A stretch of 64,000 nucleotides of DNA from Helicobacter pylori (GCF_900120335.1 NZ_LT635477.1:620001-684000), one strand, 5' to 3'; shown: positions 1-8,564, counted from the stretch's first letter. A program made the numbers and translations. Notes: generated from the letters alone by a model not told the origin.

Positions 1-502
1 GTGAATAGTGGGCGTTGCCATCCACTTGGACTTTAATGTCTTTAAAGAGCAAATTGATGATCTTAAGCTTGATATTTTTATCGTCTTCTAGGGAAAATTC
101 CCCTTTGATTCCTGGAAATTCTAACTCGTATTTATCCCCATCAAAAAAGATATTGGCTTTATTTTTATCGTCTAAAATGATTTCTTTGACTTTAAGTTTT
201 TCAAAATAAGACACCGCCCAAATGCCATAACGGATATTTTTAATCAAATCAGAAACTTCTAAACGCTTTTTAGTGGGTTTTTGATGGAAGAAAGAAGAGA
301 GATCAACCCGCTCAACTTCTAAAGAAAGCTTGTTATTGAGTTTTAAGTATAATTCAGAAATGCCAAGCTTTCCAATTTTTAAATTTTGTATGTGAATGCC
401 GTTTGAAAGGGTTTTGTGAATGACGACTAAAAGAGTGAATACTGCCACAAACAAAATAATGACATTGAACACTTTCTTAGATACATGTTTTCTTTTATTC
501 AT
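1..502 (-). CDS. Membrane-anchored protein, N-terminal part (HP0586-like), truncated by the window edge
   Basis: An open frame reads leftward from an ATG at 502-500 to the window edge without a stop, giving 167 codons. It begins with a basic stretch (MNKRKHVSKK), then one hydrophobic segment at about residues 13-28, so it is probably an inner-membrane-anchored protein whose bulk is periplasmic. The rest alternates polar and hydrophobic residues, as in beta-rich AsmA/YhdP-type proteins, but that family link is a guess. It is divergent from mltG, and its first 83 bases overlap the 5' end of the mltG frame. A modest AAGAA ribosome-binding sequence lies about 6 nt before the ATG, and a TATACT-like box lies further upstream. 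Function unknown. The position matches HP0586 as I remember it. Confidence 0.7.
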   Translation of the reverse strand, partial: MNKRKHVSKKVFNVIILFVAVFTLLVVIHKTLSNGIHIQNLKIGKLGISELYLKLNNKLSLEVERVDLSSFFHQKPTKKRLEVSDLIKNIRYGIWAVSYFEKLKVKEIILDDKNKANIFFDGDKYELEFPGIKGEFSLEDDKNIKLKIINLLFKDIKVQVDGNAHYS

Positions 503-1409
503 CAGTATTCTTTTTTATTTAAGTATACCAATTTATCCTAACAAAGTGGTGGTTGTCCCGCAAGGTTCGCTCAAAAAAGTGTTTTTTTCTTTGAAAGAGC
601 AAGGCGTGGATATTAACGCTTTGGATTTGCTTTTGTTGCGCCTAATGGGCATGCCTAAAAAAGGCTATATTGACATGGGCGATGGGGCTTTAAGGAAGGG
701 GGATTTTTTAGTCCGTTTGATCAAAGCGAAAGCGGCGCAAAAAAGCGCGACTTTAATCCCTGGAGAAACCCGCTATTTTTTCACGCAAATTTTGAGCGAA
801 ACTTACCAGTTAGGAGTTGGCGATCTCAATGAAGCTTATGAAAGCATCGCTCCACGATTAAACGGCGCTGTGATAGAAGATGGGGTGATATGGCCAGACA
901 CTTATCATTTACCCTTAGGGGAGGACGCTTTTAAAATCATGCAAGCTTTGATCGGTCAATCCCTTAAAAAACACGAAGCTTTAAGCAAACAATGGCTTGG
1001 ATACTACCATAAAGAAGAATGGTTTGAAAAAATCATTCTCGCTTCTATTGTGCAAAAAGAAGCCGCTAATATTGAAGAAATGCCCCTGATTGCGAGCGTG
1101 ATTTTTAACCGCTTGAAAAAAGGCATGCCTTTACAAATGGATGGGGCTTTGAATTACCAGGAATTTTCACACGCTAAAGTGACAAAAGAGCGCATTAAAA
1201 CCGATAACACCCCCTACAATACTTATAAATTTAAGGGCTTGCCTAAAAATCCTGTGGGGAGCGTGAGCCTAGAAGCGATTAGGGCGGTGGTATTCCCTAA
1301 AAAAACTGACTTCTTGTATTTTGTGAAAATGCCGGATAAAAAACATGCTTTCAGCGCGACTTATAAGGAGCATTTAAAAAACATCAATCTTTCTAATAAT
1401 CATTTTTAA
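420..1409 (+). CDS. mltG: Endolytic murein transglycosylase MltG (YceG family)
   Basis: MltG cuts nascent peptidoglycan glycan strands at the outer face of the inner membrane and sets their length. The 329-residue product has one membrane segment at about residues 19-38 followed by a YceG/MltG domain. The family signature around the catalytic glutamate is visible as ASIVQKEA, followed by the conserved ASVIFNRLKKGMPLQMDGA block and the C-terminal NPVGSVSLEAIRAV stretch. Older annotations of this family say aminodeoxychorismate lyase (pabC), which is wrong for this fold. The start at 420 has AAAGGG upstream, but it lies inside the divergent gene. ATG 459 (MTLNTF) would still keep the membrane anchor and shorten the overlap. 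Confidence 0.88.
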   Translation: MTTKRVNTATNKIMTLNTFLDTCFLLFISILFYLSIPIYPNKVVVVPQGSLKKVFFSLKEQGVDINALDLLLLRLMGMPKKGYIDMGDGALRKGDFLVRLIKAKAAQKSATLIPGETRYFFTQILSETYQLGVGDLNEAYESIAPRLNGAVIEDGVIWPDTYHLPLGEDAFKIMQALIGQSLKKHEALSKQWLGYYHKEEWFEKIILASIVQKEAANIEEMPLIASVIFNRLKKGMPLQMDGALNYQEFSHAKVTKERIKTDNTPYNTYKFKGLPKNPVGSVSLEAIRAVVFPKKTDFLYFVKMPDKKHAFSATYKEHLKNINLSNNHF

Positions 1410-1525
1410 AATTAGGGTTAATGGGGCGTTTTTTCTTTTAAATTGGTTAAAAAGTGTTTAGTATTTTCTCATTTTAATTTTAAGTTCTTACTATTAAAGC
1501 ATTTTAGATTTTATTAAAAAAGGCT

Positions 1526-1534
1526 TGCTACAAT
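1526..1534 (+). promoter_or_regulatory. Extended -10 promoter of the oor operon
   Basis: TG-C-TACAAT at 1526-1534 is an extended -10 of the sigma-80 type seen across H. pylori. Transcription would start near 1541, leaving a leader of about 50 nt before oorD, whose start has a strong AAGGAG at 1581-1586. Confidence 0.6.
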
Positions 1535-1591
1535 TTTAGGCAAATTTTGATTGCTAGGGCTTAAAACAGCTTTTAGCACAAAGGAGAATGA

Positions 1592-1933
1592 ATGGCTAAA
1601 ATGAACGCTCCAGATGGGGTTGCCGTTTGGGTGAATGAAGACAGGTGTAAGGGTTGTGATATTTGCGTATCGGTATGCCCTGCTGGGGTTCTTGGCATGG
1701 GGATTGAAAAAGAAAGGGTGCTTGGAAAAGTGGCCAAAGTAGCCTACCCAGAGAGCTGTATCGGTTGCGTGCAATGCGAGTTGCACTGCCCGGATTTTGC
1801 GATTTATGTGGCTGACAGGAAGGATTTCAAATTCGCTAAAGTTTCTAAAGACGCTCAAGAAAGAAGCGAAAGGGTTAAAGCCAATAAATACATGCTCTTA
1901 GAAGAGACTATTTTAGAAGGGAGAGGCAAATAA
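1592..1933 (+). CDS. oorD: 2-oxoglutarate:acceptor oxidoreductase, ferredoxin-like delta subunit OorD
   Basis: OorD is the electron-transfer subunit of the four-part enzyme that converts 2-oxoglutarate and CoA to succinyl-CoA, replacing the oxygen-tolerant 2-oxoglutarate dehydrogenase in epsilonproteobacteria. The 113-residue protein carries two 4Fe-4S ferredoxin motifs, CKGCDICVSVCP near residue 19 and CIGCVQCELHCP near residue 55. The AAGGAG at 1581-1586 supports this start. Its stop overlaps the oorA start by one base, so translation is probably coupled. It is first in oorDABC, a tight four-gene operon with no gap above 1 nt. Confidence 0.96.
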   Translation: MAKMNAPDGVAVWVNEDRCKGCDICVSVCPAGVLGMGIEKERVLGKVAKVAYPESCIGCVQCELHCPDFAIYVADRKDFKFAKVSKDAQERSERVKANKYMLLEETILEGRGK

Positions 1934-3060
1934 TGCGTGAGATTATTTCTGATGGGAATGAATTAGTCGCTAAAGCGGCGATTGAAGTGGGGTGTCGGTT
2001 TTTTGGGGGCTATCCTATCACGCCAAGCTCGGATATTATGCATGCAATGAGCGTGGCTTTACCCAAATGCGGCGGCCATTTTATCCAAATGGAAGATGAA
2101 ATCAGCGGGATTAGCGTGTCTTTAGGAGCGAGCATGAGCGGGACGAAGTCTATGACAGCGAGTTCTGGTCCTGGTATTTCATTGAAAGTGGAGCAAATCG
2201 GTTATTCTTTCATGGCAGAAATCCCTTTAGTGATCGCTGATGTGATGCGTTCAGGTCCATCAACTGGGATGCCCACTCGTGTGGCTCAAGGCGATGTGAA
2301 TTTTTTAAGACACCCCATACATGGGGATTTTAAAGCCGTCGCGCTCGCTCCTGCAAATTTAGAAGAAGCTTACACCGAAACCGTTCGCGCGTTTAACTTG
2401 GCTGAAATGCTCATGACTCCTGTGTTCTTACTCATGGATGAAACCGTGGGGCATATGTATGGCAAGGTGCAAATCCCGGATTTAGAAGAAGTGCAAAAGA
2501 TGACTATTAATCGTAAGGAATTTGTGGGCGATAAAAAGGACTACAAGCCTTATGGGGTTGCGCAAGACGAGCCGGCCGTTTTAAACCCTTTCTTTAAAGG
2601 CTATCGCTACCATGTTTCAGGCTTGCACCATGGGCCCATTGGCTTTCCTACTGAAGACGCTAAAATCGGGGGGGATTTGATTGACAGATTATTCCATAAG
2701 ATTGAATCCAAACAAGACATTATCAATGAAAATGAGGAAATGGATTTAGAGGGTGCTGAAATCGTTATCATCGCTTATGGTTCGGTTTCTCTAGCGGTTA
2801 AAGAAGCCTTGAAAGATTACCATAAAGAAAGCAAGCAAAAAGTCGGCTTTTTCAGGCCTAAAACCTTATGGCCAAGCCCGGCTAAACGCTTGAAAGAAAT
2901 AGGGGACAAATACGAAAAAATCCTTGTGATTGAATTGAATAAGGGGCAGTATTTAGAAGAAATTGAAAGGGTTATGCAAAGAAAGGTGCATTTCTTTGGT
3001 CAAGCCAATGGGCGCACGATTTCGCCCAAACAAATCATCGCAAAATTGAAGGAGCTTTAA
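1933..3060 (+). CDS. oorA: 2-oxoglutarate:acceptor oxidoreductase alpha subunit OorA
   Basis: OorA is the large catalytic subunit of the 2-oxoglutarate oxidoreductase in the cytoplasm. The 375-residue protein has the pyruvate/2-oxoacid:ferredoxin oxidoreductase alpha fold. The N-terminus has the glycine-rich GCRFFGGYPITPSSDIMHAM block, and then come EDEISGISVSLGASMSG and the TASSGPGISLK motif. The C-terminal half ends in a transketolase-C-like domain with KVGFFRPKTLWPSP. It lies between oorD (1-nt overlap) and oorB (1-nt gap). The thiamine diphosphate is held mainly by OorB, so both are needed for activity. The complex is reported as essential in H. pylori. Confidence 0.96.
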   Translation: MREIISDGNELVAKAAIEVGCRFFGGYPITPSSDIMHAMSVALPKCGGHFIQMEDEISGISVSLGASMSGTKSMTASSGPGISLKVEQIGYSFMAEIPLVIADVMRSGPSTGMPTRVAQGDVNFLRHPIHGDFKAVALAPANLEEAYTETVRAFNLAEMLMTPVFLLMDETVGHMYGKVQIPDLEEVQKMTINRKEFVGDKKDYKPYGVAQDEPAVLNPFFKGYRYHVSGLHHGPIGFPTEDAKIGGDLIDRLFHKIESKQDIINENEEMDLEGAEIVIIAYGSVSLAVKEALKDYHKESKQKVGFFRPKTLWPSPAKRLKEIGDKYEKILVIELNKGQYLEEIERVMQRKVHFFGQANGRTISPKQIIAKLKEL

Positions 3061-3061
3061 A

Positions 3062-3883
3062 ATGGCGTTTAATTATGATGAATATTTGCGTGTGGATAAA
3101 ATACCCACTTTGTGGTGCTGGGGCTGTGGCGATGGCGTGATTTTAAAATCCATTATCCGCACGATTGATGCCTTAGGTTGGAAAATGGATGATGTGTGCT
3201 TGGTGAGCGGGATTGGTTGCAGCGGACGCATGAGTTCGTATGTGAATTGCAACACCGTTCACACCACGCATGGTAGGGCTGTAGCGTATGCGACAGGGAT
3301 TAAACTGGCTAACCCTAGTAAGCATGTGATCGTGGTTTCTGGCGATGGCGATGGCTTTGCGATTGGAGGCAATCACACCATGCACGCATGCAGAAGAAAC
3401 ATTGATTTGAATTTTATTTTAGTGAATAATTTTATTTATGGTTTGACCAACTCCCAAACTTCGCCCACCACGCCTAATGGCATGTGGACGGTTACGGCTC
3501 AATGGGGGAATATTGACAACCAATTTGACCCATGCGCTTTAACCACCGCTGCAGGGGCGAGTTTTGTAGCTAGAGAGAGCGTTTTAGACCCTCAAAAGTT
3601 AGAAAAAGTGCTTAAAGAAGGTTTCACGCATAAGGGCTTTAGCTTCTTTGATGTCCATAGCAATTGCCATATCAATTTAGGGCGTAAGAATAAAATGGGC
3701 GAAGCGTCTCAAATGCTGAAATGGATGGAAAGCCGATTAGTGAGCAAACGCCAGTTTGAAGCCATGAGCCCTGAAGAAAGGGTGGATAAATTCCCTACAG
3801 GCGTTTTAAAGCATGACACGGACAGGAAAGAATATTGCGAAGCGTATCAAGAAATCATTGAAAAAGCACAAGGAAAACAATAA
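3062..3883 (+). CDS. oorB: 2-oxoglutarate:acceptor oxidoreductase beta subunit OorB (ThDP-binding)
   Basis: OorB binds thiamine diphosphate and carries out the decarboxylation half-reaction. In the 273-residue protein the N-terminal WCWGCGDG cysteine motif, VSGIGCSGR, and the ThDP signature from VVSGDGDGFAIGGNH through to NFIYGLTNSQTSPTTP are all visible. The GDGD...N spacing is the metal/diphosphate-binding motif of this superfamily. The gene starts 1 nt after oorA and overlaps oorC by one base. No frame damage or unusual composition is seen. Confidence 0.96.
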   Translation: MAFNYDEYLRVDKIPTLWCWGCGDGVILKSIIRTIDALGWKMDDVCLVSGIGCSGRMSSYVNCNTVHTTHGRAVAYATGIKLANPSKHVIVVSGDGDGFAIGGNHTMHACRRNIDLNFILVNNFIYGLTNSQTSPTTPNGMWTVTAQWGNIDNQFDPCALTTAAGASFVARESVLDPQKLEKVLKEGFTHKGFSFFDVHSNCHINLGRKNKMGEASQMLKWMESRLVSKRQFEAMSPEERVDKFPTGVLKHDTDRKEYCEAYQEIIEKAQGKQ

Positions 3884-4437
3884 TGGAAGCACAGTTACGA
3901 TTTACAGGCGTTGGAGGGCAAGGCGTGTTGTTAGCGGGAGAGATTTTAGCTGAAGCTAAGATTGTGAGCGGAGGCTATGGCACTAAGACTTCCACCTACA
4001 CTTCGCAAGTGCGTGGAGGGCCTACTAAAGTGGATATTTTGCTGGATAGAGATGAAATCATTTTCCCTTATGCTAAAGAGGGCGAGATTGATTTCATGCT
4101 TTCAGTCGCTCAAATCAGCTACAACCAGTTTAAAAGCGACATTAAACAAGGCGGTATCGTTGTCATTGATCCCAATCTAGTAACCCCCACTAAAGAAGAT
4201 GAGGAAAAATACCAGCTTTATAAAATCCCTATCATTAGTATCGCTAAAGATGAAGTGGGTAACATTATCACGCAATCTGTGGTGGCGCTAGCCATTACCG
4301 TGGAGCTGACTAAATGCGTGGAAGAAAATATCGTTCTAGATACCATGCTTAAAAAAGTCCCTGCAAAAGTCGCTGAAACGAACAAAAAAGCCTTTGAAAT
4401 TGGCAAAAAACATGCTTTAGAAGCTTTGAAAAAATAA
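3883..4437 (+). CDS. oorC: 2-oxoglutarate:acceptor oxidoreductase gamma subunit OorC
   Basis: OorC is the small gamma-type subunit, involved in CoA handling and complex assembly. The 184-residue protein starts with the typical RFTGVGGQGVLLAGEILAEA motif and continues with YTSQVRGGPTKVDI, both hallmarks of 2-oxoacid oxidoreductase gamma domains. It closes the oorDABC operon and overlaps oorB by one base. The stop lies in the left arm of a short hairpin. Confidence 0.95.
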   Translation: MEAQLRFTGVGGQGVLLAGEILAEAKIVSGGYGTKTSTYTSQVRGGPTKVDILLDRDEIIFPYAKEGEIDFMLSVAQISYNQFKSDIKQGGIVVIDPNLVTPTKEDEEKYQLYKIPIISIAKDEVGNIITQSVVALAITVELTKCVEENIVLDTMLKKVPAKVAETNKKAFEIGKKHALEALKK

Positions 4438-4462
4438 GGGGGTAACTCCTTATTTCATTTTT
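4432..4462 (+). terminator. Possible terminator after oorC
   Basis: AAATAAGG (4432-4439) can pair with CCTTATTT (4448-4455), and a T-rich run follows. The stem is AT-rich and contains the oorC stop codon, so termination may be only partial. Confidence 0.4.
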
Positions 4463-4497
4463 TAGTTATAGCTTTTTCCCTTTTTTTTGTATTTTTG

Positions 4498-4519
4498 AAA
4501 AAAAAAAAAATGATATAAT
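4498..4519 (+). promoter_or_regulatory. A13 tract plus perfect extended -10, promoter of the HAD gene (candidate phase-variable promoter)
   Basis: Thirteen adenines at 4498-4510 directly abut TG-A-TATAAT at 4511-4519, a consensus extended -10. The tract fills the spacer to any -35 element, so a change in its length would change spacing and probably transcription. Expected transcription start is near 4526. An AAAGGA ribosome-binding site is at 4533-4538. Phase variation is inferred, not seen. Confidence 0.6.
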
Positions 4520-4545
4520 GCTCAAATTTTACAAAGGATTCTTGT

Positions 4546-6321
4546 ATGCGCAAATTTTTGGATGGGGCAAAAAGTGAGATTTTAAAATACGATGTGATTT
4601 CTTTTGATATTTTTGATACCCTTCTTCTAAGACCTTTCATTAAACCCACAGATTTATTTTGGTATATTGAGACTAAATATAATATTAAAGGTTTTCATCA
4701 AGCAAGAATCCTGGCAGAAATGCAATCCAGAAAATTAAGTAAAGAACAAGACATCACTCTAGATGAAATTTATTATCAAATCCCAAAAGAGTTTCATTCA
4801 TATAAGGAAGTAGAAATTGCTACTGAAAAAGAGGTGCTTATTCCAAACTTGGAGATGTTAGAACTCTATCGTTTCGCTAAAGAGAACAATAAGAGAGTGA
4901 TTATTGTATCAGATATGTATTTACCTTTAGAGGTTCTTGAAGATATTTTAATTTCTAAGGGTTTTGATGGTTATACAAATTTCTATCTTAGTAACCATAT
5001 AATGCTCACTAAACATTCAAAGGATTTGTTTAAGCATGTTTTAAAACAAGAAAATATTACTCACACGCAGATGTTGCATATCGGTGATAATTCTTGGGCA
5101 GATGACGCTATGCCTAAAAGTTTAGGTATAGCAACGCTATTTAGAAAAAGCGTGTTGAAACAATTAGAAGAAGTTTTTCCTAAATACAAAACGTTCACTC
5201 CAACCAGTGTTGCGCAAAGTTTTATTTTAGGTTCTTTATGCGTTTTTTATAAAAATTATATTCAAAAACATGAAAAATTTGATTATTGGTTTCTTTTGGG
5301 AGCGATGCAGGCAGGAATTGCAGCCGTTGCTTATTGCCAGTTTATCTATAAGGAAATTCATAAAAGAAATATTGATACTTTAGTGTTTGTTGCGCGAGAT
5401 GGTTATTTATTGCAAAAAATTTTTAATATTTTATATCCAAATTCATATAAAACTACTTATGTCTATGCTCCCAGAATTTTAAAAAAAGCGGTATTTTTAG
5501 AAGTCGTAGAGGGCGAGAGTTTGGAGATTTTGCGTATTTTAGAAGGCGAAGAAGAAGTTAAAAAGAAGCAAATCACCACCAACCAACAGGCGTATGTATA
5601 TCTCTATAGCAATTTTGAACATTGCCGCCATTTAGCGTTAAAATGTTTAAATAATTACAGAGAATACTTGTTTTCATCAAATTTAGAAGGAAATATCGCT
5701 ATTGTAGATACGATTACTTTAGGGTATTCTTCGCAAGGGTTAATCCAAAAAGCTTTAAACAAAGAAGTTTTTGGGTGCTATGTGGATCTCCTAAGAATTT
5801 TAAATTATGATTGCGTGAGTTTCTTACCTTTTTCACACCCTAAACCCGTTTATTTTCATAATTGGGATTTTATGGAGTTTTTGCTAACAAGCCCTGAATA
5901 CCCTATTTTAAATGTAGAAAATGGCGTTCCAATCTATCAAAAAGACGTTTCATCTTGTGAAAAACACCGCTCTAAAGCTTATGAAAAAATAGTAGAAGGG
6001 GCTGTTGGATATGCTTCATATTTTAAAGAAAGTCAAATTTCTTTAGACATTCATGATGTGATAGAATGGGTGAATTTCTTCATTGACAATCCTAGTATTC
6101 AAGATCAAGAGCAATTCAAACAAATTTATTTTCTTCCAGACGCGACGCATAAAAACGCTCTGCCCTTGTTTTGTAATGATGTTTCTTTGCTGTCTTGCAT
6201 TTTAAAACCTTCACAAAGTTATGGCGTATTAAAAAGAAGTCTTAGGACAAACAAGCAAGAGAGGTTGTTTAAAATATTGTCTCTAATTAAAAAAATCTAT
6301 GGGAAGTTAAAAAAGAAATGA
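4546..6321 (+). CDS. HAD-superfamily domain protein with an uncharacterised C-terminal domain
   Basis: This 591-residue protein has an N-terminal HAD phosphohydrolase domain (about residues 15-205). Motif I is DIFDT with D21 and D24, motif II is the serine of VSDMY (S122), motif III lies near K156/K159, and motif IV is HIGDNSWADD (D181, D185, D186), so the catalytic set is complete. The rest (about 210-590) is a second domain with VARDGYL near residue 285 and IVDTITLGYSSQ near residue 394. I have seen these features in surface-polysaccharide-locus proteins but cannot name a function. The C-terminus is very basic (KKIYGKLKKK). No signal peptide or clear membrane segment is seen. The gene is more AT-rich than oor and dsbI and sits where I remember type III restriction genes in 26695, so it looks like accessory DNA. 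Substrate unknown. Confidence 0.72.
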   Translation: MRKFLDGAKSEILKYDVISFDIFDTLLLRPFIKPTDLFWYIETKYNIKGFHQARILAEMQSRKLSKEQDITLDEIYYQIPKEFHSYKEVEIATEKEVLIPNLEMLELYRFAKENNKRVIIVSDMYLPLEVLEDILISKGFDGYTNFYLSNHIMLTKHSKDLFKHVLKQENITHTQMLHIGDNSWADDAMPKSLGIATLFRKSVLKQLEEVFPKYKTFTPTSVAQSFILGSLCVFYKNYIQKHEKFDYWFLLGAMQAGIAAVAYCQFIYKEIHKRNIDTLVFVARDGYLLQKIFNILYPNSYKTTYVYAPRILKKAVFLEVVEGESLEILRILEGEEEVKKKQITTNQQAYVYLYSNFEHCRHLALKCLNNYREYLFSSNLEGNIAIVDTITLGYSSQGLIQKALNKEVFGCYVDLLRILNYDCVSFLPFSHPKPVYFHNWDFMEFLLTSPEYPILNVENGVPIYQKDVSSCEKHRSKAYEKIVEGAVGYASYFKESQISLDIHDVIEWVNFFIDNPSIQDQEQFKQIYFLPDATHKNALPLFCNDVSLLSCILKPSQSYGVLKRSLRTNKQERLFKILSLIKKIYGKLKKK

Positions 6322-6480
6322 TAAAATTGGCTCTGTTTTTAATCAAATATGGGTAACTAGAGCTTTCTTTCTTAAACTCCCTTAAATAACTCTCTCTCAA
6401 AAGTTATCCACTAGATAATTTTTTTATTTATTAAATAGTTTGTTTTTGAGTATAATCCTACGAAAATTTTAAGGAACGGC

Positions 6481-6645
6481 ATGGAGTTTTTAGGACTGAT
6501 TTTAAGTCTGGCCGCTATTTTGATAGCGTTTAAAAAGCCTGAAAAAGAAAATTGGGCGTTTGGGATTTTGATTGTGGTGTGGTTGGTGGAGCTTATTATT
6601 TTTATAGCCCATAGCTCTAGCGTTTTGCCTAACATGAATCTATAA
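6481..6645 (+). CDS. dba: Small membrane protein Dba, partner gene of dsbI (HP0594-like)
   Basis: A 54-codon frame begins at ATG 6481 (MEFLGLILSLAAILIAF) with AAGGAA upstream at about 6471-6476. Two hydrophobic segments (about residues 3-17 and 27-44) flank a charged loop KKPEKEN, giving a small two-pass inner-membrane protein. It lies 9 nt before dsbI, and the dsbI ribosome-binding site AAGGGGG (6644-6650) overlaps its stop, which suggests translational coupling. In Campylobacter jejuni a similar short gene, dba, precedes dsbI, which is the basis for this name. Function otherwise unknown. Confidence 0.75.
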   Translation: MEFLGLILSLAAILIAFKKPEKENWAFGILIVVWLVELIIFIAHSSSVLPNMNL

Positions 6646-6654
6646 GGGGGATGC

Positions 6655-8127
6655 ATGAATAAAGAAACCCAATTTTACAATCTTTTTTCTTTGGCGGTTT
6701 TAGGGATTTTGATCTTTCCTGTGGGTTTGGCGAATTTTTATTTTGGCTATGTTTTGAAGGATTCGCCTTGTATTTTTTGCTGGGCGCAACGCATCAACAT
6801 GATTTTAATTGGGGCGGTGGCGCTTTTGGTGGTGCGTTTTGGGTTTAAGCCTAAATACATTGCCTTGCTGCTACTCATGGCTAGTAGCGGGCTGTATGAG
6901 AGCTTTTATCATACGGGTGGCCATGCTTTAGAAGATGTGGGGCAGGGCTTCGCGCTCGCTATTTTGGGCTTGCACACGCAGTTTTGGGCGCTTTTTGTCT
7001 TTTTTAGCGTGATAACGCTTTTAGGGGTTTTACTCTTTTTTGCCCCTAATGCCCAACCTTTTAAAGATCGTTTGTTAAACACGCTCCAAAAAAGCGCTTT
7101 TTATGTTTTCTTTATGGTGGTGGGTTCTAATGCGATACAGGCGTTTGTTTCTACCGGGCCTTTCCCTTACATAGGGCAAAGCGATCCGGTGCGTTTTTCT
7201 TGGAATTTGAAAGAATCGGTCTGGTCTATGGAGAATTGGGATCATTTGAAATTCCCAAGAAGCGTTTTAGGCAGAAGAGATGTGGGCGAGCCTTTGAAAT
7301 TGAGCGCTTTACCTAAAGATAATGATTATGAACATTCGCCTCTAGAAATCGCAAAAACTCTAAAGATTGAAAAAAAAGAAGAGCTTTTTTTAAAATTGAA
7401 TGGGGCGATCACGGATTTGAGTTTCAATGAAGACAAGGCGATCCTTACCACAGAAAAGCAAGGGCTTTATCTTGTAAGTAACGATTTGAAAGCCATTCAT
7501 AGCCATATGGTGTTGGATAGCTATTATAGCGCGACGGTGGGGGCGTTCGTGGGGGCGGATTTTAACGAAGATGAAAACATTGTGATCATGGGCAATAATA
7601 AAACGAGCGTAGAAATCACTCCTAACAAAAACGCTAACGCGCTTAAAAACTTCCCTTATTTTTTAGAAGGGGCTGACTCTTTTGATGAAGTGGAACGCAG
7701 CCGCTTAAAAACTTCTAGGGCGAAAAACTACTATATTAGTGCTGCAAGAAGAGGGGCTAAATTCACTTATTTAACCACCGCTCCTAACAAGCGTTATAAG
7801 GATTTGATGATTATCTCCATGCTCAATAACGACAAACAGGTGCATGGGGAGTTTTTACTGGAATTAGGCAATGCCAAACTTAAAGAAAAAAGGAAACTGG
7901 GCGAGTTAGTCATTAGCGCTTTGGCTTTAAAGGATAATAAACTTTATGCGTTCAGTAAGGAATTTAACACGCTTTTAGTCATAGACCCTACAAAAGAAGA
8001 GATCCTTGAAGTTTATGGCTTACCAAAAGAGATTAAAAATATCAGCGCTGGGGGGTTTAGAAACGATGAGCTTGTCCTTGTGAGCTATGAGAATAATAAA
8101 AATATTCTCTATACCCTTAATTTTTAA
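6655..8127 (+). CDS. dsbI: DsbI-type thiol:disulfide oxidoreductase (DsbB-like membrane domain plus periplasmic C-terminal domain)
   Basis: DsbI re-oxidises periplasmic thiol oxidoreductases and passes electrons to the quinone pool. The N-terminal part is DsbB-like: about five membrane segments in residues 8-165 and the quinone-side redox motif CIFC (C39, C42) followed by WAQR. The second DsbB cysteine pair is not obvious; the periplasmic loop has histidines (FYHTGGHALED). The remaining 300 or so residues look like a soluble beta-propeller-type periplasmic domain with repeated short strands, a feature of the DsbI branch. The start ATG 6655 has AAGGGGG overlapping the dba stop. HP0595-like. 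Confidence 0.88.
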   Translation: MNKETQFYNLFSLAVLGILIFPVGLANFYFGYVLKDSPCIFCWAQRINMILIGAVALLVVRFGFKPKYIALLLLMASSGLYESFYHTGGHALEDVGQGFALAILGLHTQFWALFVFFSVITLLGVLLFFAPNAQPFKDRLLNTLQKSAFYVFFMVVGSNAIQAFVSTGPFPYIGQSDPVRFSWNLKESVWSMENWDHLKFPRSVLGRRDVGEPLKLSALPKDNDYEHSPLEIAKTLKIEKKEELFLKLNGAITDLSFNEDKAILTTEKQGLYLVSNDLKAIHSHMVLDSYYSATVGAFVGADFNEDENIVIMGNNKTSVEITPNKNANALKNFPYFLEGADSFDEVERSRLKTSRAKNYYISAARRGAKFTYLTTAPNKRYKDLMIISMLNNDKQVHGEFLLELGNAKLKEKRKLGELVISALALKDNKLYAFSKEFNTLLVIDPTKEEILEVYGLPKEIKNISAGGFRNDELVLVSYENNKNILYTLNF

Positions 8128-8162
8128 ACTCTTTTAAAGCTACTTTTTTCTAATATATTAAC

Positions 8163-8474
8163 GCATTAGAAGATGGTCGCTATTTTAGAATAGAGGAAAG
8201 TCCGGGCTACATTAGACAAAATTCCATCTAACGGATGGCTAGCGCAAGCTAAGGGAAAGTGCCACAGAAAGCAAACCGCCTTTTTAAGGTAAGGGTGAAA
8301 GGGTGGGGTAAGAGCCCACCAAAGCTAAAGCGATTTAGCTTGTTTGGGCAAACCCAATTTGTAGCAAGAAGCGCATGGTAAGTCTAAATTGATACGCGCT
8401 TCGCTTGAGGAATATTGCAAAATATTTCCCAGATAAATGGCCATCCATTGACAGAACCCGGCTTATTCTAATGC
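8163..8474 (+). ncRNA. rnpB: RNase P RNA (catalytic subunit)
   Basis: The bacterial RNase P signatures are present in order: GAGGAAAGTCCGGGC near 8194, GCCACAGAAA near 8261, and ACAGAACCCGGCTTA near 8452. The P1 helix closes the molecule: GCATTAGAA at 8163-8171 is exactly complementary to TTCTAATGC at 8466-8474. This RNA processes the 5' ends of tRNA precursors. A TAATAT box at about 8151-8156 fits a promoter starting transcription at or near 8163. The gene lies between dsbI and tip-alpha. Ends are set from P1 and may be a few bases off. Confidence 0.95.
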
Positions 8475-8497
8475 TTAACTGCGTGTTAATTTTTTTA
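8475..8497 (+). terminator. Terminator of rnpB
   Basis: TTAAC (8475-8479) and GTTAA (8485-8489) form a short stem immediately after the P1 helix, followed by a run of T. The stem is weak, but its position right behind the RNA supports the call. Confidence 0.5.
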
Positions 8498-8564
8498 ACA
8501 ATTATTTAATCGTTTTATTTTTTTTATTTTTTTACCTAATTATTGTTTAAATCTTAAAGATTTA

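Noticed and set aside
1514..1858. 114-codon minus-strand frame opposite oorD
   Set aside because: Shadow of the ferredoxin gene, whose cysteine motifs are unmistakable.
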